Positions 35,099 through 44,277 of a DNA stretch of 64,000 nucleotides are shown piece after piece. The stretch is from NCBI RefSeq assembly GCF_900116135.1, contig NZ_FOZX01000006.1:1-64000 (forward strand). Reading direction: 5' to 3'. The notes under the pieces are model-generated. The model was given only the letters and a program-made list of their open reading frames with translations, did no database searches and was not told the origin of the DNA. Within the stretch, counting starts at the first letter, position 1. Each line of letters starts with the position of its first letter. Position numbers and translations under genes: made by a program. The DNA comes from Saccharopolyspora flava (GTDB lineage Bacteria > Actinomycetota > Actinomycetes > Mycobacteriales > Pseudonocardiaceae).

Positions 35099-38000
35099 CT
35101 ATTCGGCCGGGATGGTGCTGAGCAGGGACGTCAGCGCCGCCCGGGAGGCGTCGGGCCCGAACTGGGCCGCGATGGCGGTGCGGCCCGAGTCGGCGAGGGC
35201 GCTCCAGGTGTCGTCCTGGGTGAGCAGGCGGGTCACGGCGTCGGCGAGCCCGGCCTCGTCGTCGGCGACCAGCACGTCCTGGCCGGGTTTGAGGTGCATG
35301 CCCTCGACGGCGACGGTGGTGCCCACGACCGGGACGCCCACCGCGAGGCTCTCCCCGACCTTGCCCTTGACGCCGGCGCCGAAGCGCAGCGGAGCGAGGG
35401 TGACCCTGGCCCGCGCGTAGTGCGGCTCCAGCGACTCGACCCAGCCGTGCACCTCCACGCCGGGCCCGGACAGGGCCCTGACCTCGTCGGTCGGGTTGCT
35501 GCCGATGACGTGCAGCACCGCGTCCGGGCACCGCTCGCGGACCAGCGGCATGATCTCGCGGGCGGCCCAGCGGGCGGCGTCGACGTTCGGCGGGTGGTCG
35601 AAGCTGCCGACGAACAGCACGTCACGACGGCCCTCGACCCGCACCGGCGCGTCGTCGATCTCGTGCACGTTGGACAGCACCCGCACGTCGGCCTCGGGCA
35701 CCAGCTCGCCCAGCAGCGTCCGCTCGGCCTCGGACACCACCAGCGTCACGTCGCAGGCGCGCGCCAGGCCCAGCTCCATCTGCTGCGAGGCGAAGGCCTT
35801 GCGGCGCAGCGCCTCCGCGCGGTCGGTCTCGCCCTGCCGCTCGGCCAGCTCGGCCTCCCGCTGCAGGCGCAGGAAGTGCACGTCGACGGTGTCGTAGGCG
35901 ATGACGGCCTGCGGCGCGCGGGTGCGCAGCTCCTCCACCAGGCTCCACGCGACCTGCGGCCGGGACAGCAGCGCCAGCGAGATCTCGGTCCCGGCCTCGT
36001 GCAGGAACGCCTGCTGCAGCTCGGGCTGCGGCAGCACGGTCACGCCGATCTGCTGCAGGTCCTCGGTGTAGGGCTGCAATGCGGCGTGGTTGCCGGGGAA
36101 GAACACCACCCGGTTGCCGAGCTCGACGAGCTGCCGCAGCACCCGGAAGATCCGCACCGAGCCGGAGTCGAAGTCCGGGCGCGGCACCTGGTGGTCCTTG
36201 ACCAGCACGATCGGCCCGAAGTGGCCGCGAGCGCCGCGCTGCCGGGCCAGCCACAGGTTGCGCGGCGAGGCCTCCGGCAGGTGCTCGGCGCGCAGCACGT
36301 CCGCCCACTTCTCGACGAACACCCGGCGGTTGAGCTCCTGGTGCTTCTTCACCCCGGAGTTGACGTCGGTGCCGTGCGAGACGCCCTCGTGGTGCACCAC
36401 CACGGCCTTCGGCTGCACGACGGTGCGGTAGCCGGCGGCGCGAATCGCGAACGCCAGGTCGGTGTCCTCGTAGTAGGCGGGCGCGAACCGGCTGTCGAAG
36501 CCGCCGACCTGCCGGAACAACTCCGCGCGCACCAGGATCGCCGCGCCCGAGCAGTAGTCGACGTCGCGGACGACGTTGAACTCCGCGCCGCTGCCGTCGG
36601 TGCCGCGCCCGTAGTTCCAGCCGGTGCCGTCGGCCCAGACGATGCCGCCGCACTCCTGCAGCCGCCCGTCCGGGTAGACGAGCTTGGCGCCGACCAGCCC
36701 GATCTCCGGGTCCGAGTTGATCGTGTCCACCAGGACGTCCAGCCAGGACTCGGTGACCTCGGCGTCGTTGTTGAGGAAGAACAGGTGCTCGCCGCGCGCG
36801 TGCTCGGCGCCGAGGTTGCAGGCGCCGATGAACCCGAGGTTGCGCTCGGCGCGCACCAGCCGGACGCCCTCGCAGGCGGCGAGCTTGTCGGCGCTGTCGT
36901 CCGGCGAGGCGTCGTCGACGACGATCACCTCGAACGGCACCGACACCAGGTGCCCGGCGAGGAACCGCAGGCACTGCCGGGTGTAGGGCCACTTGCCGTG
37001 CACCGGGATGATCACGCTGACCAGCGGGCGGTCGCTGGTGGGCACCGGCAGCGGACCGGTCTCGACCTGCTCGGCGACCTCCGGGATGCCGGGCTTGCGG
37101 CCGAGCGCGATCTCGTAGGCGTCGCGGCGGGTGGTGCCGCGCGGGGCGACGCGCTCGACGACCTGGCGGTACTTGGTGACCGCGCGCTGCACCAGCGCGG
37201 AGTTCTGCGCGGCCAGCTCGGCGTTCTCGGCGGTCAGCCGCTCGGCCCGGCTCTCGGCGTCGGCGAGCCTGCCCTCCAGCCGAGACGCGGTGTCGCGCAA
37301 CCACTCGACGCGGGCGGTGTCGCGCTGCGCCTGCAGGTCGCTCTGCCGCAGCCGCTCGCGGAGTTCGGCGAGCTCGGCCGCGCTGGTCTCGGCGCGCTGC
37401 TCCTCGGTGCGGCGCAGCTCCTCGAGGCGCGCGACGGCGGCCTTGAGCTCCTCGGCCTCGCCTCGGCTGCGCTGGTAGAGCTCGTTGAGCTTGGCGACGT
37501 CGGCGACGGCCTCGTCGCGCTGCCCGATCAGCTCGGCGGTGTCGCCCGCGCGCGCCAGGGTCAGCTTCGCGTCGGTGAGCACGGCCGCGGCCGGGAGCTT
37601 CGGCAGGTGCTTGTCGGAGGCCACGCCCAGCAGGTAGGTGTGCGGCACGCCGCGGCTGACCGACCAGTCGCCCGCCTCGGTACGCTCGATGGTCTGCAGC
37701 CGCACGCCCTCGATCGCGGTGTCGCGGTCGCCGGGGTCGGCGGGCACCACCAGCGAGCCGACGGTGACGTTCTGCTTGAGCACCGCGACGTGCCGGAACG
37801 ACTCCTCCAGCATCGCCTCGTACTCGCGGGCGGTGAGCTCCTTGACGTGGAACGGGTTGTCGTTGCCGTGCTCGTGGCTGTACACGGCGGTGTCGGGGGT
37901 GCTGGACAGGAACAGCCCGCCCTGCTTCATCCGGGACCGGACCAGCCGCAGCACCGCGGCCTGATCGGCGACGTGCTCGATGGCCTCGAAGCACACCACG

Positions 38001-38317
38001 ACGTCGAACGGCTTGGCGTCGGCGAGCAGCTCGGGATCGGTCATCGAGCCGACCTCGAAGCTCACATCCCGACCGGCGTAGTTGTGCCGGGCGTGCTCGA
38101 CGGTGCGCTCGTCGATGTCGACGCCGACGACCTCGGCGCCCTCGGCGGCCAGCAGCGCCGCGCCGTAGCCCTCGCCGCAGGCGAGGTCGAGGACCCGCTT
38201 GCCGCGCGCGAAGGGGGCCGCCAGCGCGTACCGGTGGTAGTGCTCGTAGACCACCTGCACGTCTTCGGTCCAGGGAACGCAGCGCTCCCCGGTCCAGTCG
38301 ATCAGCCGCTCGTCCAT
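35099..38317 (-). CDS. trimodular methyltransferase / coiled coil / GT2 / GT4 glycan enzyme
   Basis: A 1072-residue cytosolic protein with four parts. Residues 1-250 form a class I SAM methyltransferase (VLDLACGEGYG at 42-52, EAIEH). About 262-380 is a Glu/Arg-rich coiled coil. About 430-700 is a GT2 glycosyltransferase (VSVIIPVHGKW, VVDDASPDD, FFLNNDAEV, YYEDTDLAFAI). About 720-1072 is a GT-B glycosyltransferase of the GT4 type (VLFVGSFDHPPNVDAARW, GAGVKGKVGESLAVGVPVV). It probably extends and methyl-caps a surface polysaccharide, the coiled coil setting chain length as in WbdD-type proteins; that analogy is inference. It is the last gene of a three-gene minus-strand locus. Confidence 0.9.
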   Translation of the reverse strand: MDERLIDWTGERCVPWTEDVQVVYEHYHRYALAAPFARGKRVLDLACGEGYGAALLAAEGAEVVGVDIDERTVEHARHNYAGRDVSFEVGSMTDPELLADAKPFDVVVCFEAIEHVADQAAVLRLVRSRMKQGGLFLSSTPDTAVYSHEHGNDNPFHVKELTAREYEAMLEESFRHVAVLKQNVTVGSLVVPADPGDRDTAIEGVRLQTIERTEAGDWSVSRGVPHTYLLGVASDKHLPKLPAAAVLTDAKLTLARAGDTAELIGQRDEAVADVAKLNELYQRSRGEAEELKAAVARLEELRRTEEQRAETSAAELAELRERLRQSDLQAQRDTARVEWLRDTASRLEGRLADAESRAERLTAENAELAAQNSALVQRAVTKYRQVVERVAPRGTTRRDAYEIALGRKPGIPEVAEQVETGPLPVPTSDRPLVSVIIPVHGKWPYTRQCLRFLAGHLVSVPFEVIVVDDASPDDSADKLAACEGVRLVRAERNLGFIGACNLGAEHARGEHLFFLNNDAEVTESWLDVLVDTINSDPEIGLVGAKLVYPDGRLQECGGIVWADGTGWNYGRGTDGSGAEFNVVRDVDYCSGAAILVRAELFRQVGGFDSRFAPAYYEDTDLAFAIRAAGYRTVVQPKAVVVHHEGVSHGTDVNSGVKKHQELNRRVFVEKWADVLRAEHLPEASPRNLWLARQRGARGHFGPIVLVKDHQVPRPDFDSGSVRIFRVLRQLVELGNRVVFFPGNHAALQPYTEDLQQIGVTVLPQPELQQAFLHEAGTEISLALLSRPQVAWSLVEELRTRAPQAVIAYDTVDVHFLRLQREAELAERQGETDRAEALRRKAFASQQMELGLARACDVTLVVSEAERTLLGELVPEADVRVLSNVHEIDDAPVRVEGRRDVLFVGSFDHPPNVDAARWAAREIMPLVRERCPDAVLHVIGSNPTDEVRALSGPGVEVHGWVESLEPHYARARVTLAPLRFGAGVKGKVGESLAVGVPVVGTTVAVEGMHLKPGQDVLVADDEAGLADAVTRLLTQDDTWSALADSGRTAIAAQFGPDASRAALTSLLSTIPAE

Positions 38318-38416
38318 CGGATCCCTTCGCCAGGTCGCCTACCTGGAACGCAGGCTAGCGCCTGGCGGAGCGGGACCGGTGCGGGTCGGGGATTTCCGGC
38401 TTCAGCGGTTCCGGCT

Positions 38417-39484
38417 TCAGCGACCGAATCTCCGGCGGAATCTCCGGGCGAGGTGGAGCAGCGCGCGGACGAACCGCGGCGGGCGCTCGGCGTCGAACCG
38501 GCGGCGCAGCTCGGCGTTCCGCTCCCGGAGCGCGGCGAGCTCCTGCTCGTACCGGTCGCTGAGCTCGTCGCAGCGCCGGTGCAGCCGTTCGACCTCGGTG
38601 TGCCGCTCGGCGAGCAGCCGCACCTGCCGATCGGCTTCCTCGGCGTGCGCGACCGCCTCGTGCTGCAGCGCGAGCACCCGCGTGTAGAGGGCGATCCGGT
38701 TGTTCTCCAGCGCCGCCAGCAGCGCCGAACCGGTGAACGGCCGCAACGCCTCGACCAGGTCCTGATCGGTGTCCTCGCGCAGGATCACGCCGAGCCCGAA
38801 CACGGCGGGCACGATCTCCAGCCGCCGCCCGCCGTGCTCGGCGAGGGCGTCCTCGACGGCGGTGAGCACGCCGTTGCGCTCGCCGCCCGCGGTCCGGGCG
38901 ACGGTGAACTGGCCGAGTCCGACGAACCCGGCCGGGGTGACCTCGTCGTGCCAGACGGTCGGCCCGTCCGCGGTGCGCGGGTGGGTCCGCTCCTCGGGCA
39001 GCAGACACGGCTCGTAGTACAGGTCCCGCCGCGACCAGGGCCACAGCACGTCGTGCAGCGCGATCAGCGCGTTCGGGGCGTGGGTGAGGATCCAGTCCAG
39101 CTCGGCGCGCACGGTGGCGTAGTTGTGGTCGCCGTCGATGACGTAGAGGTCGGCGACCGGCAGCTGCGAGAGCACCTGCGGCGAGCGGCCTTCCACCAGG
39201 TGCAGCGCGTCGTGCCCGGCCATCGCCGCCCGCATCTCCTCGGTGGGGGCGCTCTCGACGCAGTGCACGGCCTCGGCGCCGAGCTCCGCGTAGCAGGCGC
39301 TGACCTGCCCGGTCTCCACGCCGATCTCGACGACCGTGCGGATCGGGCGCCGGTCGAAGAGCTGCGCGAACAGCTCGCGGAACAGCGCCATCGAGTGCAG
39401 CAGCAGCGGCTGGTTCCGGGCGTCGCGCGCCTGGGCGTGCGGGTCGTCCCTGGTTCCGGTGCCGGGTTCGAGCACGCGGGTCAT
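38417..39484 (-). CDS. class I SAM methyltransferase with coiled-coil tail
   Basis: A 355-residue protein. The N-terminal two thirds form a methyltransferase_24-like domain (TVVEIGVETGQVSACYAELG, LYVIDGDHNYATVRAELDWIL, ALHDVLWPWSRRD), the DGDHxY pattern being typical of glycan and antibiotic-tailoring enzymes. About residues 275-345 form a coiled coil (LHRRCDELSDRYEQELAALRERNAELRRRF) and the tail is very basic, suited to membrane contact. The ATG overlaps the upstream stop (ATGA). With its neighbours it should modify a cell-surface glycan; the acceptor is unknown. Confidence 0.87.
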   Translation of the reverse strand: MTRVLEPGTGTRDDPHAQARDARNQPLLLHSMALFRELFAQLFDRRPIRTVVEIGVETGQVSACYAELGAEAVHCVESAPTEEMRAAMAGHDALHLVEGRSPQVLSQLPVADLYVIDGDHNYATVRAELDWILTHAPNALIALHDVLWPWSRRDLYYEPCLLPEERTHPRTADGPTVWHDEVTPAGFVGLGQFTVARTAGGERNGVLTAVEDALAEHGGRRLEIVPAVFGLGVILREDTDQDLVEALRPFTGSALLAALENNRIALYTRVLALQHEAVAHAEEADRQVRLLAERHTEVERLHRRCDELSDRYEQELAALRERNAELRRRFDAERPPRFVRALLHLARRFRRRFGR

Positions 39485-42126
39485 CGGATTCCTCCCATCT
39501 TGCGGAGCGCCAGTCGCGCACCGCCGGCGGCGATGCCGCGCACCCCGCGGGAGCGCAGCTCCTCCCGGACCCGGCCGGTCAGCCGCGCCAGCTCCGGCGC
39601 CGGCGGCACGCGGTGTGCCAGCCCGGAGCGGGACTGGGGCAGGCTCGCGAAGGCGATGGTGATCTGCGCCGAGGTGATCGGGCCGCCTGCGCGGGTCGCG
39701 AGGGGCAGCCAGACGGCGCCGTGCGGCGCGTGGAACTCGACCATCGTCCCGCCGAGCCAGTCGCAGTCGGCGAACACGAGCCCGGCGAAGTCCTCGGCCC
39801 GCTCCCAGCGGAGGGTGCGGGGCTCGGGGTCGCCGCGCACGTAGGCGGTGGCCTCGATCCAGTCGATGCGCACGATCGCGGGCTGGCCGGGGATCGCCAG
39901 CGAGACGTCCAGCGCGCCGCGGGATTCGAAGGCCAGGCGGGCGAACGACAGGCCGTTGTGGTTGATCCGGGCGCGGCGGCGCTGGGCGTCGTGCCACTCG
40001 TCGTCCTCGGTGCGGAACCGCAGCAGCGTGTCCGGGCACTCGCCGGACCGCTCGAACACGGCCGGGTCGAGGGCGCCGCTGTGCAGCGCGCTCACCGCGG
40101 CGCCGAGCTGCGGGTCGGCGGCCGCGAGCAGCGCGGGCCAGAACGCGTCCCGCATGTGCAGGTCGTCGAGGTCGCCCGGCGACATGTACGGCACGGCCGG
40201 CAGCAGGTCGCGGGGCACGATGTCGGTGACCACCGAGGAGCCGAAGTTGTCGTCGTGCCACCAGTTGCCGAACACCGAGGCCTCGGCGGCGCTGGGCGCC
40301 TTGAGCGCGGCGGTGATGATCGCCGCGAGGCGCTCCCGGTTCAGCTCCGGCCAGGCGCCGTCCGCGGCGGACACGTAGCGGTTCCAGGAGCGCTGGAAGG
40401 CGCGGATGCCGTCCTGGACCGCGCACCACTCCAGGTCCTGGGTCGGGGTGCTGTGGAACGGCCCGAGCACCGGTTCGCCGGACTCGGTGAAGTCGATCAG
40501 CGAGCCGACCCGCGCGCTGACGCACTGCTCGACGACCTCGGGGCTGCGGACGAGCGCGTAGACGACCTCGTGCGGCCAGCCGCTCTGCCCCAGGTAGCCC
40601 TCGGCGGCCTGCCCGGCCAGCGACAGCCGGCTGGAGCGGTGATCGGTGGCCAGGTAGTACCCGGCGGTCCGGACGCCGATGCCGTTGCGCCGCAGCACCC
40701 GCGACAGCTGGTACTGGATGGTGCCGCCCCAGCCCAGGTCGACCAGTGCGATCTCCTCGCCGTCGAGCGCCCCGGCCGCGCGCAGCGAGCGCAGCAGCCG
40801 GTCGCAGGCGGCGGTGACGGTGGCGGCCAGCCGGTTCCGCAGGTGCGGCGCCTCGGTGAGCGCCACGGTGACGCGCTCGCGGAGCTCGGGCTGGTCGAGC
40901 AGCATGTCCAGCTTGTCGGCCAGGGCCGGGACGTCGCCCGGGCGCAGGTGCAGCGAGGCGAGCAGCTGGGCGACGGTGAGCCGGTAGCTGCGGCCGATGA
41001 ACTCGCCGACGGCGTCCACGTCGTAGCTGTCCAGCGCGGCCAGCGAGGTGACCTGCCGGGACAGCCAGATCGGTTGCGCGGTGACGTCCCAGCCGCGCGC
41101 GGCGGCGGCCTCGTTGACCAGCTCGGAGAGCAGCTCACCCTCCCGCATCGGGCACCAGACGACCCGCTGCCCGCGCCGGTGGGCGCGTTCGGCGACCCAG
41201 GCGGCGAAACCGGTGAGCACCGGCCCGAGCACGCCCGCGCCGAAGCGCCACGCGACGCCCACCGCCTCCCCGGATTCCTCGGAGGCCGCGCGAACGGCCT
41301 TGGCGCGCAGCGTGGTCAGCCCGGCGTCGCCGTGCGCGGGGTGCAGGTGGCGGTCGGGCGGGCCGAAGGAGTCGGTCGACTCGCGCTCCCGGTCGAGGAC
41401 CCCGGCGAAGTCGTCGTCGATGCGCGCGTGGTGCACGGTCCGGATGCCGAGCTTGGCGGGGACCTCGTCGTCGGCCACGGCGTTGTCGCCGACGTGCACG
41501 ATCTGCTCCGGCCGGGTGCCCAGCTCCTGCAGCACGATCTCCCACAGCCCGGAGGCCTTGTCCAGGCCGTGCTGGTGCGAGCGGAAGGTCTTGGCCTCGG
41601 CCAGCGGGGCGAGGGCGGGCCGGTCCAGCAGGTGCGCGAGCTGGTCGGCGGTGAAGTAGGTGTCGGAGACCAGCACGATCGGCACCGCGTTGCGCTCGGC
41701 GGTGCCGATCACCTCGGCGATCTCCAGGTCGGGCACCGTGATCTCGCGCTCCAGCTCCACCTCGGCGCGCACCAGGTCGTCGAGGTCCCCGGGGCCGAAC
41801 ACCTCGATCGGCATCTCGCGCCAGATGTCGAACAGCGAGATCTCGCCGCAGGCCGACAGGCTGCGCTTGCGGGCCCGCTTCTCGGCGTCGATGCGCATCA
41901 GCCGGAAGGTGGTGTCGGTGACCCAGCCCGGGCAGCGGCCGGCGGCGCGCAGCCGCGCGCCCAGCATCGCGAACGCGTCGGTGGGCCGGGGCACGCGCCG
42001 CCACAGGACCGTGTCGAACACGTCCAGGGACAGCACCGCGCACGAGCCGTCGCTCACCAGCCGGTGCAGCTGCTCCAGCTCGGGTGCTCGGGCCGGTGGT
42101 TCGTTGGTAGCAGTTCGGTTCCGCAC
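39481..42126 (-). CDS. large HAD-domain protein of the envelope-glycan locus
   Basis: An 881-residue protein. Residues 30-260 contain a HAD-like domain: nucleophile motif LSLDVFDTVLW (Asp35), VLVSDTYFTADQL and IVHVGDNAVADDEVPAKLG. The remaining 600 residues are a large alpha-rich region I cannot assign; it has VVWCPMREGELLSELV and ALVDLGWGGTIQYQLSRVL, which resemble segments seen in other glycan-cluster HAD proteins. The C-terminal 130 residues look like a beta-rich carbohydrate-binding-like module. The GTG at 42126 follows GGGGAGAGG; an upstream TTG/ATG start would add 17 unlikely residues. It is translationally coupled to the methyltransferase. Confidence 0.8.
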   Translation of the reverse strand: MRNRTATNEPPARAPELEQLHRLVSDGSCAVLSLDVFDTVLWRRVPRPTDAFAMLGARLRAAGRCPGWVTDTTFRLMRIDAEKRARKRSLSACGEISLFDIWREMPIEVFGPGDLDDLVRAEVELEREITVPDLEIAEVIGTAERNAVPIVLVSDTYFTADQLAHLLDRPALAPLAEAKTFRSHQHGLDKASGLWEIVLQELGTRPEQIVHVGDNAVADDEVPAKLGIRTVHHARIDDDFAGVLDRERESTDSFGPPDRHLHPAHGDAGLTTLRAKAVRAASEESGEAVGVAWRFGAGVLGPVLTGFAAWVAERAHRRGQRVVWCPMREGELLSELVNEAAAARGWDVTAQPIWLSRQVTSLAALDSYDVDAVGEFIGRSYRLTVAQLLASLHLRPGDVPALADKLDMLLDQPELRERVTVALTEAPHLRNRLAATVTAACDRLLRSLRAAGALDGEEIALVDLGWGGTIQYQLSRVLRRNGIGVRTAGYYLATDHRSSRLSLAGQAAEGYLGQSGWPHEVVYALVRSPEVVEQCVSARVGSLIDFTESGEPVLGPFHSTPTQDLEWCAVQDGIRAFQRSWNRYVSAADGAWPELNRERLAAIITAALKAPSAAEASVFGNWWHDDNFGSSVVTDIVPRDLLPAVPYMSPGDLDDLHMRDAFWPALLAAADPQLGAAVSALHSGALDPAVFERSGECPDTLLRFRTEDDEWHDAQRRRARINHNGLSFARLAFESRGALDVSLAIPGQPAIVRIDWIEATAYVRGDPEPRTLRWERAEDFAGLVFADCDWLGGTMVEFHAPHGAVWLPLATRAGGPITSAQITIAFASLPQSRSGLAHRVPPAPELARLTGRVREELRSRGVRGIAAGGARLALRKMGGIR

Positions 42127-42515
42127 GTTCCGCCTCTCCCCAGGGTGCCGAGACGCACATCGGCAAAGCGCGATCATCTACCGGAATGATTCTTGGTCGA
42201 TTTCCCGACAATCGAGACTAGACCTGATCGATCGGGATCGAAGATTCCGGTTCATCCCATCCACGCGAACTGATGAATCCGTTTCAGCGGATCGTTCCGG
42301 CTGGTAGCCGGGCTTCACCCGGAATCTTGTGACAGTTCTTCACGAACGCTCCGAGGAATTTGTTTCACGAATAATTCTCATGGTTCCGGCCGTTCCACGA
42401 CCTCTCCCCCGAGAACCCGGTCGCCGGTGATCGCGGCCACCGCGCGGCGGCGAAGATGAGGAGGTTCTCATCCCCGCTTCACCTGGGCTTGCCCGCGACA
42501 GGTCAGAGTGGACCC
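42127..42515. other. divergent intergenic region, glycan locus / two-component operon
   Basis: About 390 bases, A/T-rich in the middle, without a gene. TTCACGAA occurs twice in the same orientation (42339-42346 and 42364-42371), 25 bases apart, and again at 45113-45120 in front of the SLC13 permease. Such spaced direct repeats suit an OmpR-type regulator. No confident promoter pair is seen. Confidence 0.5.
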
Positions 42516-42830
42516 ATGCGTTCCGTTCCCCGGGGAGTCCTGCTGCTCGCGGCCCTGGCACTGCCCATCGCCGCCGTGCTGGTCAGCTTCGCGCTGACCG
42601 GAGGCACCCGCGCGCCCCAGATCCCCGAGACCGTGCGCGTCGGCAGCACCCCCGGCCCCGGCCCGGAACCGGACACCGGCGTGCCGCTGCCGGTCGTCCC
42701 CGGGCCCACCGACGCACCCGCTCCACCGGACGTGCACGCGCCCGGGGCCCCGCCGCCTCCCGCCGAGCTGCCGCCACCGGCGCCCAACGACGACGACCCG
42801 GACGACGACGCGGACGACGATGACGACTGA
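42516..42830 (+). CDS. small membrane-anchored Pro-rich peptide with poly-Asp tail
   Basis: A 104-residue protein. An N-terminal signal anchor (about 5-27, VPRGVLLLAALALPIAAVLVSFAL) is followed by an extracytoplasmic Pro-rich linker and a terminal run that is nearly all Asp (NDDDPDDDADDDDD). The acid tail could bind divalent cations or interact with a cationic sensor. It overlaps the histidine kinase gene by 11 bases in a different frame, so the two are co-translated, suggesting it feeds into the same signal. I do not recognise a family. The ATG is chosen over an upstream one because it begins the signal anchor. Confidence 0.72.
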   Translation: MRSVPRGVLLLAALALPIAAVLVSFALTGGTRAPQIPETVRVGSTPGPGPEPDTGVPLPVVPGPTDAPAPPDVHAPGAPPPPAELPPPAPNDDDPDDDADDDDD

Positions 42831-44277
42831 TCTCCCCACCCGCCCGCTGACCAGGCTCGCCGGTCGCCGCGGCACCCGGGTCCCGGCGCGCGCCCAGATC
42901 ATGGGCTGGCTGCTGCTCGTGCTGGTCCTGGTGCTGCTCACGGTCATCGTGATCGTCCGCGAGTACCTGCACGACGAGGTCCACCGCCGGGTCACCAACT
43001 CCCTCGAGCAGGAGGCCAGGGAGTTCGTGGCCTTCGCCGAGCACGGGCGCGACCCGGTCACCGGCAGGATGCTCGCCGACCCCGCGACGCTGCTGCACAA
43101 CTACCTCGGCCACCAGTACCCGGACACCGACGAGGCGCTGATCGGCGCGTGGCCGGTGGCCAGCGGGCTCGGCGTCGTCTCGCAGGAGCAGACCGAGCCG
43201 ATCAAGGCCGTCGCGCACGACCGGGCGGTGCTGCGGCAGATCGTCGACGCCCCCGGCGCGCACGGCGTCCTCGACACCGCCACCGGCCCGGTGCACTGGG
43301 TGAAGGTGCGCGCCGAGACCGCCCAGGGCGGCAGCGCGTGGTTCGTCGTCGAGCGGCACATCGCCGCCGAGACCGCCGAGGTCGACCGCAGCGTGCGGGT
43401 GCTGCTGCTGGTCAGCGCCCTCGGCGTGGTGCTGGCGGCGCTGATCTCGTGGATCGTGGCGGGGCTGATCCTGGCTCCGGTGCGCGCGGTCCGGCAGGCC
43501 GCCGCCGAGATCACCGAGCACGACCTCACCCGCCGCATCCCGGTGGACGGGCGCGACGACATCGCCGCCCTGGCCGACCAGTTCAACGCGATGCTCGACC
43601 GGCTGGAGGACGCCTTCCGCATCCAGCGGCAGTTCGTCGACGACGCCGGGCACGAGCTGCGCACCCCGATCACCATCGTGCGCGGCCACCTGGAGCTGCT
43701 CGGCGTCGATCCCGCCGAGCGCGACGAGGTGGTCCGGCTGTGCACCGACGAGCTGGACCGGATGACCCGCATCGTCAACGACCTGCTGGTGCTGGCCAAG
43801 GCCGACCGGCCGGACTTCGTCTCCCCCGCCCCGGTGTCGCTGGCCGAGCTGACCAGCGACATCGACGCCAAGGTGCGCACGCTGGGCGACCGGCGCTGGG
43901 TGCTGGCCGAGATCGGCGAGGGCGAGTTCGAGCTGGACGGCCAGCGGATCACCCAGGCGATGGTGCAGCTGGCGCAGAACGCGGTGCAGCACACCGAGGA
44001 CGGCTCGACGATCCGGATCGGGTCGGCCGTCGGCGAGGGCACCGTGGAGCTGTGGGTCAGCGACGAGGGGCCGGGCGTCGACCCGGCCGAGGTGGACTCG
44101 ATCTTCGAGCGGTTCACCCACGGCAGCGGCCGCAAGGGCGGCGCCGGGCTCGGCCTGGCGATCGTCCGGGCCATCGCCGACGCCCACCACGGCCGGGTGC
44201 TGGTGCGCTCCACCCCCGGGTCGGGCGCGACCTTCCGGCTGGAACTGCCCGCGACGAGCGCGGAGGACGCGACATGA
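42820..44277 (+). CDS. sensor histidine kinase (HAMP/HisKA type)
   Basis: A 485-residue membrane kinase. TM1 spans about 28-47 and an extracytoplasmic sensor domain about 48-190. TM2 is about 192-217, then HAMP (about 218-270) and HisKA with His278 in QFVDDAGHELRTPITIVRGHLE. HATPase_c has QLAQNAVQHTEDGS, VSDEGPGVDP and GGAGLGLAIVRAIADAHHG. The stop overlaps the response-regulator start (ATGA), the usual kinase-before-regulator coupling. The ligand is not known. The acid-tailed peptide encoded just upstream is a candidate partner. Confidence 0.93.
   Translation: MTTDLPTRPLTRLAGRRGTRVPARAQIMGWLLLVLVLVLLTVIVIVREYLHDEVHRRVTNSLEQEAREFVAFAEHGRDPVTGRMLADPATLLHNYLGHQYPDTDEALIGAWPVASGLGVVSQEQTEPIKAVAHDRAVLRQIVDAPGAHGVLDTATGPVHWVKVRAETAQGGSAWFVVERHIAAETAEVDRSVRVLLLVSALGVVLAALISWIVAGLILAPVRAVRQAAAEITEHDLTRRIPVDGRDDIAALADQFNAMLDRLEDAFRIQRQFVDDAGHELRTPITIVRGHLELLGVDPAERDEVVRLCTDELDRMTRIVNDLLVLAKADRPDFVSPAPVSLAELTSDIDAKVRTLGDRRWVLAEIGEGEFELDGQRITQAMVQLAQNAVQHTEDGSTIRIGSAVGEGTVELWVSDEGPGVDPAEVDSIFERFTHGSGRKGGAGLGLAIVRAIADAHHGRVLVRSTPGSGATFRLELPATSAEDAT

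Noticed and set aside
35294-39844. Open frame of about 1500 codons opposite the glycan locus
   Set aside because: Same GC-bias artefact. The product is low-complexity His/Asp/Gln/Leu sequence with no motif, and the opposite strand carries clear methyltransferase and glycosyltransferase signatures.
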